A stretch of DNA of 64,000 nucleotides from Mycobacterium sp. IS-1496 (GTDB lineage: Bacteria > Actinomycetota > Actinomycetes > Mycobacteriales > Mycobacteriaceae): assembly GCF_001499995.1 (NCBI RefSeq), contig NZ_LQIU01000001.1, positions 1-64,000 of the forward strand, given 5' to 3'. Under the pieces are notes generated by a model. The model saw nothing but the letters and a program-made list of their open reading frames with translations, did no database searches and was not told the origin of the DNA. A program made the translations under genes and the position numbers. Positions 57,187 through 64,000 of the stretch are shown in pieces (position 1 is the first letter of the stretch; every line of letters begins with the position of its first letter).

Positions 57187-57201
57187 GAGAATAGTATTCT
57201 C
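57187..57201. promoter_or_regulatory. Palindrome GAGAATAGTATTCTC, candidate operator
   Basis: Seven-base arms GAGAATA and TATTCTC around a single G, midway in the 78 bases between the divergent SDR and thiolase genes. Shares GAGAANNNTATTCTC with 51494-51508 and GTATTCTCAT-like half sequence with the repeats at 46.9-47.1 kb. Confidence 0.65.
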
Positions 57202-57227
57202 ATCCGACGCGGAAACGGAGTCAATCC

Positions 57228-58379
57228 ATGCCAGAAGCCGTCATCGTCGCTGCGCTGCGCACGCCCATCGGCACGGCCGTGAAGGGCACGCTTCGCGACA
57301 CCGACGCCTACGCGTTGGCCGAACACGTCGTCGGAGCCGCAGCCGAAGATCTGCCCGCAGGTCAGATCGACGACGTCGTCCTCGGCGAGGGGCTGTACGG
57401 CGGTGGTGTGATCGCCCGCCACGCCGCGATCACCGCGGGGCTGACCTCCGTGCCCGGCCTGTCGAACAACCGCCACTGCGCGGCCGGTCAGGCCGCCGTG
57501 CAGAGCGCAGCGGCGAGCATCCGCGCGGGGATGGACCAGCTCGTGATCGCCGGTGGGGTCAACTCCGCCTCCACCACACCGCGGTTCACCCGCCGGGCGA
57601 GCAGCGCGAAGGACGCCGCGATGCTCGACTGGTTCCCGCCCACGCACCCCGACCGCGCCGACGCCCCGAACATGGACATGTCCATCACGGTGGGCTGGAA
57701 CGCGGCCGTGCGCGCGGGGGTCAGCCGCGAGGAGATGGACCAGTGGGCGCTCGACTCACACCGCAAGGCGATCCAGGCCATCGACGACGGCCGCTTCAAG
57801 GACGAGATCGTTCCCATCGAGACGCCCTACGGGCTGTTCCACACCGACGAGCATCCCCGCCGCGACACCAGCTTCGAGAAGCTCGCCTCACTCAAACCGC
57901 TGCACCCCGAGATCGAGGGCTTCTCGATCACCGCGGGCAATGCGTGCGGCGCCAACGACGGCGCCGCGGCGCTGGCGCTGGCCAGTGACCGGCTCGGGTT
58001 GCCCGCACTCGGTGCCGTGAAGGCCTGGGCGTCGGTCGGCGTCGACCCCGCGTTCACCGGGCTCGCCCCCGTCGAGGCGATCCCGAAAGCGCTGAAGCGG
58101 GCGGGCATCTCGCTCTCCGACGTCGACCTGTTCGAGATCAACGAGGCGTTCGCCGCGATGTGCGTGGCCACCGTCAAGATGCTCGACATCGATCCGGCCA
58201 AGGTCAACGTCAGCGGCAGCGGGTGTTCGCTGGGCCACCCCGTGGCCGCGACGGGTGCCCGCATGCTGGTGACGCTCGTGCACGAGTTGCGCCGTCGCGG
58301 GGGAGGTATCGGTGTCGCGGCCATGTGCGCAGGCGGCGGCATGGGCTCCGCCACCGTGATCGAGGTGCCCGGCAGTTGA
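57228..58379 (+). CDS. Thiolase family protein
   Basis: A 383-residue thiolase with nucleophilic Cys at about residue 84 (NNRHCAAGQAAVQ), NEAFAAMC, the His motif GSGCSLGHPVAATGAR and the second Cys in AAMCAGGGMGSAT. It would cleave a 3-ketoacyl-CoA to release acetyl- or propionyl-CoA. It faces away from the two SDR genes across the candidate operator and is followed by the MeaB-like gene. Confidence 0.92.
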   Translation: MPEAVIVAALRTPIGTAVKGTLRDTDAYALAEHVVGAAAEDLPAGQIDDVVLGEGLYGGGVIARHAAITAGLTSVPGLSNNRHCAAGQAAVQSAAASIRAGMDQLVIAGGVNSASTTPRFTRRASSAKDAAMLDWFPPTHPDRADAPNMDMSITVGWNAAVRAGVSREEMDQWALDSHRKAIQAIDDGRFKDEIVPIETPYGLFHTDEHPRRDTSFEKLASLKPLHPEIEGFSITAGNACGANDGAAALALASDRLGLPALGAVKAWASVGVDPAFTGLAPVEAIPKALKRAGISLSDVDLFEINEAFAAMCVATVKMLDIDPAKVNVSGSGCSLGHPVAATGARMLVTLVHELRRRGGGIGVAAMCAGGGMGSATVIEVPGS

Positions 58380-58406
58380 GGTCGTGAGGCCTAGGGTGGG
58401 GTGCAC

Positions 58407-59279
58407 ATGGACGTAGACGAGCTCATCGCCGCCGCGCGCAACGGGTCGACCCGCGCCGCCGGCCGGCTGCTCAGCCTGGTCGAGGGCGCCCGCCGCGACG
58501 AGGTGCTCGCCGCACTCGCTCACCACCGGGCGCGCGTCGTCGGTCTCACCGGTCCGCCCGGTGCGGGGAAGTCGACGACGGTCGCGGCGCTGGTCACCGC
58601 ATACCGGCAACGCGGACTGCGGGTGGCGGTGCTGGCCGTCGACCCGTCCTCGCCCTACAGCGGCGGCGCGCTGCTGGGGGACCGCATCCGGATGGCGGCC
58701 CACATCAACGATCCCGACGTGCTGATCCGGTCGGTGGCCACCCGCGGGCATCTAGGCGGGTTGGCCGCAGCGGTCCCCGCCGCGATCCGCCTGCTGGCCG
58801 CGCTGTCCTACGACCTGATCATCCTGGAGACGGTCGGCGTCGGACAGTCCGAGATCGAGATCGCCGCGATCGCTGACCCCACCGTGGTCGTGCTCAACCC
58901 CGGCGCCGGTGACGCCGTGCAGGCCGCCAAGGCGGGTCTGCTCGAGGTCGCCGACATCGTGGTGGTCAACAAGGCGGACCGCGAAGGCGCCGATCAGACG
59001 GTGCGCGACCTCCGCGGCGAGGTCGGCGTCCCGATCCTCAAACTCGTTGCGGCACAGGGCGACGGGGTGCCCGAGCTGGTGGACGCGATCGACGCCCACC
59101 ATCGCGACGACACCGCGCAGCGGCGCACCGCCAGGGCCAGGACGCAGATCCTGTCGCTGGCGCACACCCTGCTGCGGACCCATCCCGAACTCGACCGCCT
59201 CGCCGAACTCGTCGCCGACGGCACCCAGGATCCCTACGGCGCGGCCGAGCAGTTGTTCGCGGTCCGCATCGAGCGCTGA
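58407..59279 (+). CDS. MeaB/ArgK-family GTPase, mutase chaperone
   Basis: A 290-residue G3E GTPase with Walker A in LTGPPGAGKSTTVAAL, switch residues around VDPSSPYSGGALLGDRIRM, ETVGVGQSEIEI and the base-recognition NKAD. MeaB proteins load adenosylcobalamin into, and protect, B12-dependent mutases. It is shorter than housekeeping MeaB (about 330), lacking part of the N- or C-terminal arms. Its presence here supports a dedicated chaperone for the 47-kb mutase. ATG 58407 follows a TAGGGT box by nine bases; GTG 58401 is the alternative. Confidence 0.92.
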   Translation: MDVDELIAAARNGSTRAAGRLLSLVEGARRDEVLAALAHHRARVVGLTGPPGAGKSTTVAALVTAYRQRGLRVAVLAVDPSSPYSGGALLGDRIRMAAHINDPDVLIRSVATRGHLGGLAAAVPAAIRLLAALSYDLIILETVGVGQSEIEIAAIADPTVVVLNPGAGDAVQAAKAGLLEVADIVVVNKADREGADQTVRDLRGEVGVPILKLVAAQGDGVPELVDAIDAHHRDDTAQRRTARARTQILSLAHTLLRTHPELDRLAELVADGTQDPYGAAEQLFAVRIER

Positions 59280-59280
59280 G

Positions 59281-59865
59281 TCAGCCGGGCAGGTCGACGA
59301 TGCGGCGCATCGCGTGCAGCAACTCCTCGCGCAGGGTGCCGTCGTCCAGGTCGGCGACCAGTGGGTGCATCACCGCCACGCTGATGACGCCCGAGAGCAT
59401 CGCCGCGTGGACGCGCGCCCGCGCACCGGTCTCCTCTCCGAGGATCGCGGCGTACAGGCGGTCGATGAACCGCTGGAACGGTTCGTGCTCGGCGAGCATC
59501 CGGATGATGACCGGGTCGAACTGCAGCACGCTCACCATCCGCCTGCGCTCGACGGCCAACTGGACCACCCGGGTGAGCAGCAGTTCACGCGCCGATTGAC
59601 GGTCGGACTCGGCCTCGGCGGACTCCAGCGCCTCCTCGAGCCATCCGAGTTCCCGCTCCGTGAGCGCGATGACGATCTCGTCCTTGGTCTTGAACTGGTG
59701 GTAGACCGCGGCCTTGGTGACGCCGACGCGGTCGGCGATCATCTGCAGTGATGTCCCACCGACGCCGTGGTCGGCGATCAGCGCGAGCGCGGCATCGAGG
59801 ATGCGGCCCTGCGCGGCACTACGCCGCACATCGGAGAACCGCCGGTCGGGCGCTGCGGAGACCAC
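59281..59865 (-). CDS. TetR-family transcriptional regulator
   Basis: A 194-residue repressor-type protein. The N-terminal helix-turn-helix is ILDAALALIADHGVGGTSLQ with MIADRVGVTKAAVYHQFKTK as recognition region; the rest is a helical ligand domain. It is the only TetR regulator in the catabolic block and the best candidate to bind GAGAANNNTATTCTC. Ligand probably an acyl-CoA of the pathway. GTG 59865 lies seven bases after a TACCCT box; GTG 59883 is upstream and overlaps the promoter. Confidence 0.9.
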   Translation of the reverse strand: MVSAAPDRRFSDVRRSAAQGRILDAALALIADHGVGGTSLQMIADRVGVTKAAVYHQFKTKDEIVIALTERELGWLEEALESAEAESDRQSARELLLTRVVQLAVERRRMVSVLQFDPVIIRMLAEHEPFQRFIDRLYAAILGEETGARARVHAAMLSGVISVAVMHPLVADLDDGTLREELLHAMRRIVDLPG

Positions 59866-59872
59866 GACTGAC

Positions 59873-59878
59873 AGGGTA
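59873..59878 (-). promoter_or_regulatory. -10 element TACCCT, leaderless start of the TetR gene
   Basis: On the minus strand TACCCT is followed by seven bases and GTG 59865. The TetR gene therefore has its own promoter despite following the flavoprotein gene. Confidence 0.5.
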
Positions 59879-59895
59879 GCCACCCGACTACCGCG

Positions 59896-61509
59896 TCAGG
59901 AGGGCAGGGACCGGCCCGTCGCCGCGGCGTGACCGGCACGGACCCCGAAAACCATTGCCGGACCCAGTGTCCCGCCCGCGCCGCCATAGGCCTTACCCGT
60001 CGCACCCGCCATGGCGTTGCCCGCCGCGTAGAGGCCGGGGATCGGGGTGCCGCCGACGTGCAACACCCGCCCGTCGCGGTCGGTGCGCGGCCCGCCCTTG
60101 GTGCCCATCGCGCCGATGCCCACCGGGACGGCGTAGTACGGCGGGGTGTCGATCGGACCCAGGGTCTGCAGCGCCGGACTGGGCGCATGGGGGTCGCCCC
60201 AGTAGCCGTCGTACGCGCTGGCGCCCCTGCCGAATTCGGGGTCGCGTTCCTCGGCGACGTGGTGGTTCCAGTCGTCGAGTGTGCGCGCCAGCCCGTCCGC
60301 GTCGATGCCGGTCTTCTCGCCGAGTTCGGTCAGGTCGGCCGACTTCGAATACCAGTCCGGTGCGGGGCCGTCGGGTTCCACCGCGAGGAAGCCGTACTTC
60401 TTGAGGTGCAGCGAGTCGAACACGATCCACGCCGGATCGTTGACGTAACCGTGTCGGGGGTCGAGGTACTGGAACGCCCCGGCCATCGAGTTGTACTCCC
60501 CGGCCTCGTTGACGAACCGTCTGCCGGCCCGGTTGACGATGATGCTGCGCGGCCGCGTGCGCTCCAACCGGACGCTGCGGCTGCGGGGATGTCCGTCGAT
60601 GGTGTCGCCGGGGATCTGCACGATCGGCACCCACCACGCCTCGCCCATGTTGGCCAGGTCGGCGCCGTGGGCCATCGCCATCCGCAGGCCGTCACCGGTG
60701 TTGTTGGGCGGGGAGACCGGTCCGCGCATCGGTCCGCGCAGGAACGCCTCGACGAGCGTGCGGTCCCATTCGAACCCGCCCGTGCCGAGGATGACGGCTC
60801 GTCGCGCGTGCACCCGGATCTCCTTGTCGGGCTGCTGGATTCGCACACCGACGATGCGCCCGTCGTCGGCGATCAACTCGACGGCGCGCGATTCGGTCTG
60901 CGGCGTGACGCCGGCGTCGAGCAGGCCTCTGAGCAGGCCGGCGATCAGCGCCGTACCGGCCACGCACGGATCCTCCAGTGTCTCGTCCACCGAGGCGTGG
61001 ATGCGGGCGCGGGTCTCGGCGTCGATGCCGACGTTGCTGAAATCGGCGGGGAACGAGGTGATGCGGTCGCGCCACGGCCCCAACCGCGCGAGGTCGAAAG
61101 GCGCGGCCGACAGTGACCGGCCGCCGCCGGGGCGGCCGCCGGGGAGTTCGGGTTTGTAGTCGGGGAAGCCTTCGGCCACCGAGAAGCGCAGGCCGCTGTG
61201 TGCCTCGACGAACTCGAGCATCCGTGGCCCGGTCCGCACGAACGTGTCGACCAGGTCGTCGTCCATCACGCCGAGTGACTGGGCCTTCAGGTAGGCCAGC
61301 GCGTCCTCGACGGTCAACTCGTCCGAGGCGCGGTCGTGTGCGGGGATCCACACGATGCCGCCGGAGACCGCGGTGGTCCCGCCGACCGTCGGCGCCTTCT
61401 CGTACACCTCGACCGCGGCGCCGTGTACGGCGGCGGTGAGTGCCGCGGCCAGACCGGCGCCCCCGCTGCCCAGTACGACGACGTCGGTCTCGTGATCCCA
61501 AGCCCTCAC
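59896..61509 (-). CDS. FAD-dependent dehydrogenase, 3-ketosteroid-Delta1-dehydrogenase-like
   Basis: A 537-residue flavoprotein of the fumarate reductase/KstD group. The FAD motif is VVVLGSGGAGLAAALTAAVHG, followed by GGTTAVSGGIVWIP. The C-terminal GKAYGGAGGTLGPAMVFG matches the KstD signature, including a Tyr and Gly near the steroid C3 keto site. It would introduce a double bond next to a ketone in a cyclic substrate. GTG 61509 has AGGA upstream. It is read with the IclR gene on the same strand. Steroid specificity is not proven; other cyclic ketones are possible. Confidence 0.87.
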   Translation of the reverse strand: MRAWDHETDVVVLGSGGAGLAAALTAAVHGAAVEVYEKAPTVGGTTAVSGGIVWIPAHDRASDELTVEDALAYLKAQSLGVMDDDLVDTFVRTGPRMLEFVEAHSGLRFSVAEGFPDYKPELPGGRPGGGRSLSAAPFDLARLGPWRDRITSFPADFSNVGIDAETRARIHASVDETLEDPCVAGTALIAGLLRGLLDAGVTPQTESRAVELIADDGRIVGVRIQQPDKEIRVHARRAVILGTGGFEWDRTLVEAFLRGPMRGPVSPPNNTGDGLRMAMAHGADLANMGEAWWVPIVQIPGDTIDGHPRSRSVRLERTRPRSIIVNRAGRRFVNEAGEYNSMAGAFQYLDPRHGYVNDPAWIVFDSLHLKKYGFLAVEPDGPAPDWYSKSADLTELGEKTGIDADGLARTLDDWNHHVAEERDPEFGRGASAYDGYWGDPHAPSPALQTLGPIDTPPYYAVPVGIGAMGTKGGPRTDRDGRVLHVGGTPIPGLYAAGNAMAGATGKAYGGAGGTLGPAMVFGVRAGHAAATGRSLPS

Positions 61510-61540
61510 TTCAGGTCCTTCCTGTCGGGACGCACCCTCG

Positions 61541-62263
61541 TCAGAGGATGGCGGCGAGTTCCTTGGCGGCGGTGATCACCGCGTCCTTGCCGCCCAGCAC
61601 GACGTCCTCCCGGTGCGAGATCAGGTTGATGCACGTCGGCGGTGAGGGCGGCCGACGGCGCACCGGCACCGCCAAGCCGTAGGTGTTGGGCTCCACCTCA
61701 CCGTGGGTGATCACCCAGCCCTGTTCGCGGGCCTGGGGCACCAGATCCCGCTCGCCCGCGCGCGGCGGCATGCTCGCCAGCAGGGCGATACCGGCGGCCC
61801 CGCGGTCGAGCGGATACCGGCTGCCCTCGTGGAATGACAAGTGGTAGTACACATTCGTCGGGCTGATGACCGCGACCGCCACCTGCTGGTCACCCTCGGC
61901 GACGAGCAGGGAGACCGTGGTGCCGAGTTCGTCGGCGAGCCCGCGCAGCACCGGAACGCTCAGCGCCCGCACGTTGTTGTCGAACGACGAGCCGAGCAGC
62001 GCCAGGCCGGCCGCCGGCCGGTATCGCCCGTCCTCGCCCTTGGCGACGTAGCGGAACTGAGTGAGCGTGCCGAGAAGCCGGTAGGCGATGGTGCGGTGCA
62101 CGCCGACGTAGTCGGCCACCTGCTGCACCGTGAGCCCACTCGGTGCGGTGGCCACGGCCTGCAGCGCCGACAGACCCCTCGCCAGGGTCTGCGACCCCGC
62201 CGCGAGTTTGTCGGGCACATTTCCCTCGGCTCCCGTGCCGCCCGTTCCCTTGACAGACGTCAT
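61541..62263 (-). CDS. IclR-family transcriptional regulator
   Basis: A 240-residue regulator with an N-terminal winged helix (LARGLSALQAVATAPSGLTV then QQVADYVGVHRTIAYRLLGTL) and an IclR effector domain from about 90. It is divergent from the mhpC-mhpA genes and resembles MhpR-type placement, so it probably controls them in response to a phenylpropionate-type ligand. ATG 62263 begins a normal N-terminus; a longer reading adds residues encoded in the promoter region. Confidence 0.9.
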   Translation of the reverse strand: MTSVKGTGGTGAEGNVPDKLAAGSQTLARGLSALQAVATAPSGLTVQQVADYVGVHRTIAYRLLGTLTQFRYVAKGEDGRYRPAAGLALLGSSFDNNVRALSVPVLRGLADELGTTVSLLVAEGDQQVAVAVISPTNVYYHLSFHEGSRYPLDRGAAGIALLASMPPRAGERDLVPQAREQGWVITHGEVEPNTYGLAVPVRRRPPSPPTCINLISHREDVVLGGKDAVITAAKELAAIL

Positions 62264-62285
62264 CGTGAGAGTGATGCTCTTAACA

Positions 62286-62323
62286 TAGTGCACATTAGTG
62301 AGCGATATTAGCACGCTGCACTA
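62286..62323. promoter_or_regulatory. Candidate IclR operator region
   Basis: TAGTGCA (62286-62292) and TGCACTA (62317-62323) are reverse complements 24 bases apart in the 109-base region between the IclR gene and mhpC. AT-rich boxes between them could be promoter elements of both genes. Confidence 0.4.
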
Positions 62324-62372
62324 CCGCAAAGCGAGAATGACATTTCCACCGCAGAGGGGAGAGCGAGGCTCC

Positions 62373-63236
62373 GTGGCCGAGCACGAAAGCGTCTGGAGCG
62401 ACCTGCAGGGTGTCGCGTTCTCGCAGGGCTACCTCGACGTCCGCGGGGTGCGTACGCGCTACCTGCACGCCGGCGGGACCGACAACCCGGCACTGGTCTT
62501 CCTGCACGGGTCGGGCGGCCACGCCGAGGCTTACGTCCGCAATCTCGAGGCGCATGCCGAGCACTTCTCCACCTGGTCGATCGACATGCTGGGACACGGC
62601 TACACCGACAAACCCGGACACCCCCTCGAGATCCGCCACTACGTGGACCATCTACGTGCCTTCCTCGATGCCATCGGTGTCGAGAAGGCCCACATCAGTG
62701 GGGAATCGCTGGGCGGGTGGGTCGCCGCCCGCCTGGCCGCCGACCACGGCGACCGGGTGACCCGGTTGGTGCTCAACACCGCCGGTGGCTCGCAGGCCGA
62801 TCCCGAGGTCATGAAACGCATCGTCACGCTGTCCATGGCGGCCGCCGAGGATCCCAGCTGGGAGACGGTCCAGGCCCGCGTCAAGTGGTTGATGGCCGAC
62901 AAGAGCAAGGGATACGACGACATCGTCGCCAGCCGCCAGCGCGTCTACCGCCAACCGGGATTCGTCGCCGCGATGCGCGACATCATGGCGCTGCAGGACC
63001 CCGAGATCCGCGCACGCAACCTGCTCGGCCCCGAGGAGTACGGCAAGATCACCGCGCCGACGCTGGTCGTGTGGACCAGTGACGACCCGACTGCCGACGT
63101 CGAAGAGGGACGGCGGATCGCGTCGATGATCCCCGGGGCCCGGTTCGAGGTGATGCCCGGCTGCGGTCACTGGCCGCAGTACGAGGATCCCAAGACCTTC
63201 AACCGGTTACACGTCGACTTCCTGCTGGGGCGCTGA
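62373..63236 (+). CDS. mhpC: Alpha/beta-fold C-C bond hydrolase, MhpC-like
   Basis: A 287-residue meta-cleavage product hydrolase. The nucleophilic Ser is at about residue 112 in [12 protein letters not shown]; Asp is in [10 protein letters not shown] and His in [11 protein letters not shown]. Length equals E. coli MhpC. It would split the ring-opened product of a catechol-type dioxygenase in (hydroxyphenyl)propionate or related degradation. GTG 62373 follows GAGG; ATG 62337 is an upstream option. The next gene starts on its last base. Confidence 0.87.
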   Translation: MAEHESVWSDLQGVAFSQGYLDVRGVRTRYLHAGGTDNPALVFLHGSGGHAEAYVRNLEAHAEHFSTWSIDMLGHGYTDKPGHPLEIRHYVDHLRAFLDAIGVEKAHISGESLGGWVAARLAADHGDRVTRLVLNTAGGSQADPEVMKRIVTLSMAAAEDPSWETVQARVKWLMADKSKGYDDIVASRQRVYRQPGFVAAMRDIMALQDPEIRARNLLGPEEYGKITAPTLVVWTSDDPTADVEEGRRIASMIPGARFEVMPGCGHWPQYEDPKTFNRLHVDFLLGR

Positions 63237-64000
63237 TGAGGCAGGCCACGACGGACATCGACGTCGTCATCGTCGGCGCGGGCCCGGTGGGGCTGACGCT
63301 GGCCAACATCCTCGGCGGCCACGGCGTGCGCACCGTGATCGTCGAGGAGCGGGCCACGCTGATCGACTATCCCCGCGGCGTCGGACTCGACGACGAGGCG
63401 CTGCGGACCTTCCAGGCGATCGGCCTGGTGGACAAGGTTTTGCCACACACCGTGCCGAACCAGATCCTGCGGTTCTTCGACGGGAACCGCCGACTGCTCG
63501 CCGAGATGGCGCCACCGGACGCGCGGTTCGGGTGGCCAAAGCGCAACGGGTTCGTCCAACCCATGGTCGACGCCGAACTGCACGCCGGATTGGCGCGATT
63601 CCCCCACGTCGAGGTGCGGTGGGGGCAGAGGATGGCCGCATGCGAGCAGACCGCGGACGGCGTGACGGTGCGGCTGGAGGGGGACCCCACGCCGGTGCGG
63701 GCGCGCTACCTGGTCGGCTGTGACGGTGGCCGCAGTGCGACGCGGCGCCTCATGGGGGTGTCGTTCGACGGCACCACCTCGCCGACGCGCTGGCTGGTCG
63801 TCGACATCGCCAACGATCCGCTGGGCCATCCGAACAGCGAGGTGGGCGCGGACCCGGCCCGTCCGTACGCCTCGATCTCGATCGCACACGGGATCCGCCG
63901 GTTCGAGTTCATGATCCACGCCGACGAGACCGACGAGCAGGCCGAGGACCCCGCGTTCATCCACCGGATGCTGGGCCTGCTGGTGCCGCATCCCGAACGC
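63236..64000 (+). CDS. mhpA: FAD-dependent aromatic monooxygenase, MhpA-like, cut by window end
   Basis: The first 255 codons are present and remain open at the edge. The FAD motif is [20 protein letters not shown], then [24 protein letters not shown] and [19 protein letters not shown], which follow E. coli MhpA closely, and the DG motif [14 protein letters not shown]. It would add a hydroxyl group to 3-(3-hydroxyphenyl)propionate or a similar phenol. Its ATG shares one base with the mhpC stop. The dioxygenase, hydratase and aldolase genes are expected further downstream. Confidence 0.88.
   Translation, partial: MRQATTDIDVVIVGAGPVGLTLANILGGHGVRTVIVEERATLIDYPRGVGLDDEALRTFQAIGLVDKVLPHTVPNQILRFFDGNRRLLAEMAPPDARFGWPKRNGFVQPMVDAELHAGLARFPHVEVRWGQRMAACEQTADGVTVRLEGDPTPVRARYLVGCDGGRSATRRLMGVSFDGTTSPTRWLVVDIANDPLGHPNSEVGADPARPYASISIAHGIRRFEFMIHADETDEQAEDPAFIHRMLGLLVPHPER

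Overview
The window is a GC-rich actinobacterial chromosome segment, almost certainly from a fast-growing environmental Mycobacterium/Mycolicibacterium. Gene order from the start to about 34.1 kb follows the M. tuberculosis block Rv1316c to Rv1343c as I know it: ogt, alkA, adenylate cyclase, nucS, Rv1322, methylmalonyl-CoA epimerase, fadA4, thioredoxin, glgB, glgE, glgP, dinG, pncB1, clpS, Rv1332, Rv1333, mec, cysO, cysM, rhomboid, murI, Rv1339, rph, Rv1341, Rv1342c and lprD. The first 28 bases are the 3' end of a 5S rRNA gene followed by a strong hairpin, so the window opens just behind an rRNA operon. GTG starts, 4-base stop/start overlaps and many leaderless-looking promoters (TANNNT six to seven bases before the start codon) fit a mycobacterium. 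No species can be named from the sequence alone.

Layout. 0-10.2 kb: DNA repair (ogt, ada-alkA fusion, nucS), an orphan fatty acyl-AMP ligase, a membrane adenylate cyclase, epimerase, thiolase and a degenerate thioredoxin. 10.3-19 kb: alpha-glucan metabolism (glgB-glgE facing away from glgP), with a virginiamycin B lyase-like propeller gene overlapping glgP and an MspA-type porin gene. 19-34 kb: a zinc metallopeptidase lipoprotein, dinG, pncB1, the clpS group, the mec-cysO-cysM cysteine route, murI, a beta-lactamase-fold phosphodiesterase, rph, rdgB, an MFS exporter fused to a winged-helix domain, and lprD. A tRNA-Leu(UAG) gene at 34.27 kb marks the end of the conserved order.

From 34.4 kb on the content looks accessory and catabolic. 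35.3-40 kb is a small regulon of MHS transporter, LacI regulator, cytochrome P450 and kinase. Two near-identical 16-base operators precede the transporter and the P450. 40-46.9 kb holds two more MHS transporters, a second adenylate cyclase, a small unknown protein, an acyl-CoA synthetase and an HSDL2-like dehydrogenase. 47-59.9 kb is the most interesting part: a B12-dependent acyl-CoA mutase with a separate cobalamin subunit and a MeaB-type GTPase, surrounded by an F420-type oxidoreductase, CoA-transferase, ferredoxin, acyl-CoA synthetase, paired acyl-CoA dehydrogenases, an atypical crotonase, two SDRs, a thiolase and a TetR regulator. A shared palindrome, GAGAANNNTATTCTC, sits in both divergent promoter regions. 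I read this as a dedicated degradation pathway for an unknown branched or cyclic acid in which a carbon-skeleton rearrangement is needed before or between beta-oxidation steps.

59.9-64 kb begins another catabolic unit: a KstD-like flavoprotein, an IclR regulator, and mhpC- and mhpA-like genes for meta-cleavage of hydroxyphenylpropionate-type aromatics; mhpA is cut by the window edge. There is no gap above 300 bases without a gene. I saw no insertion sequence, prophage gene, integrase or CRISPR array.
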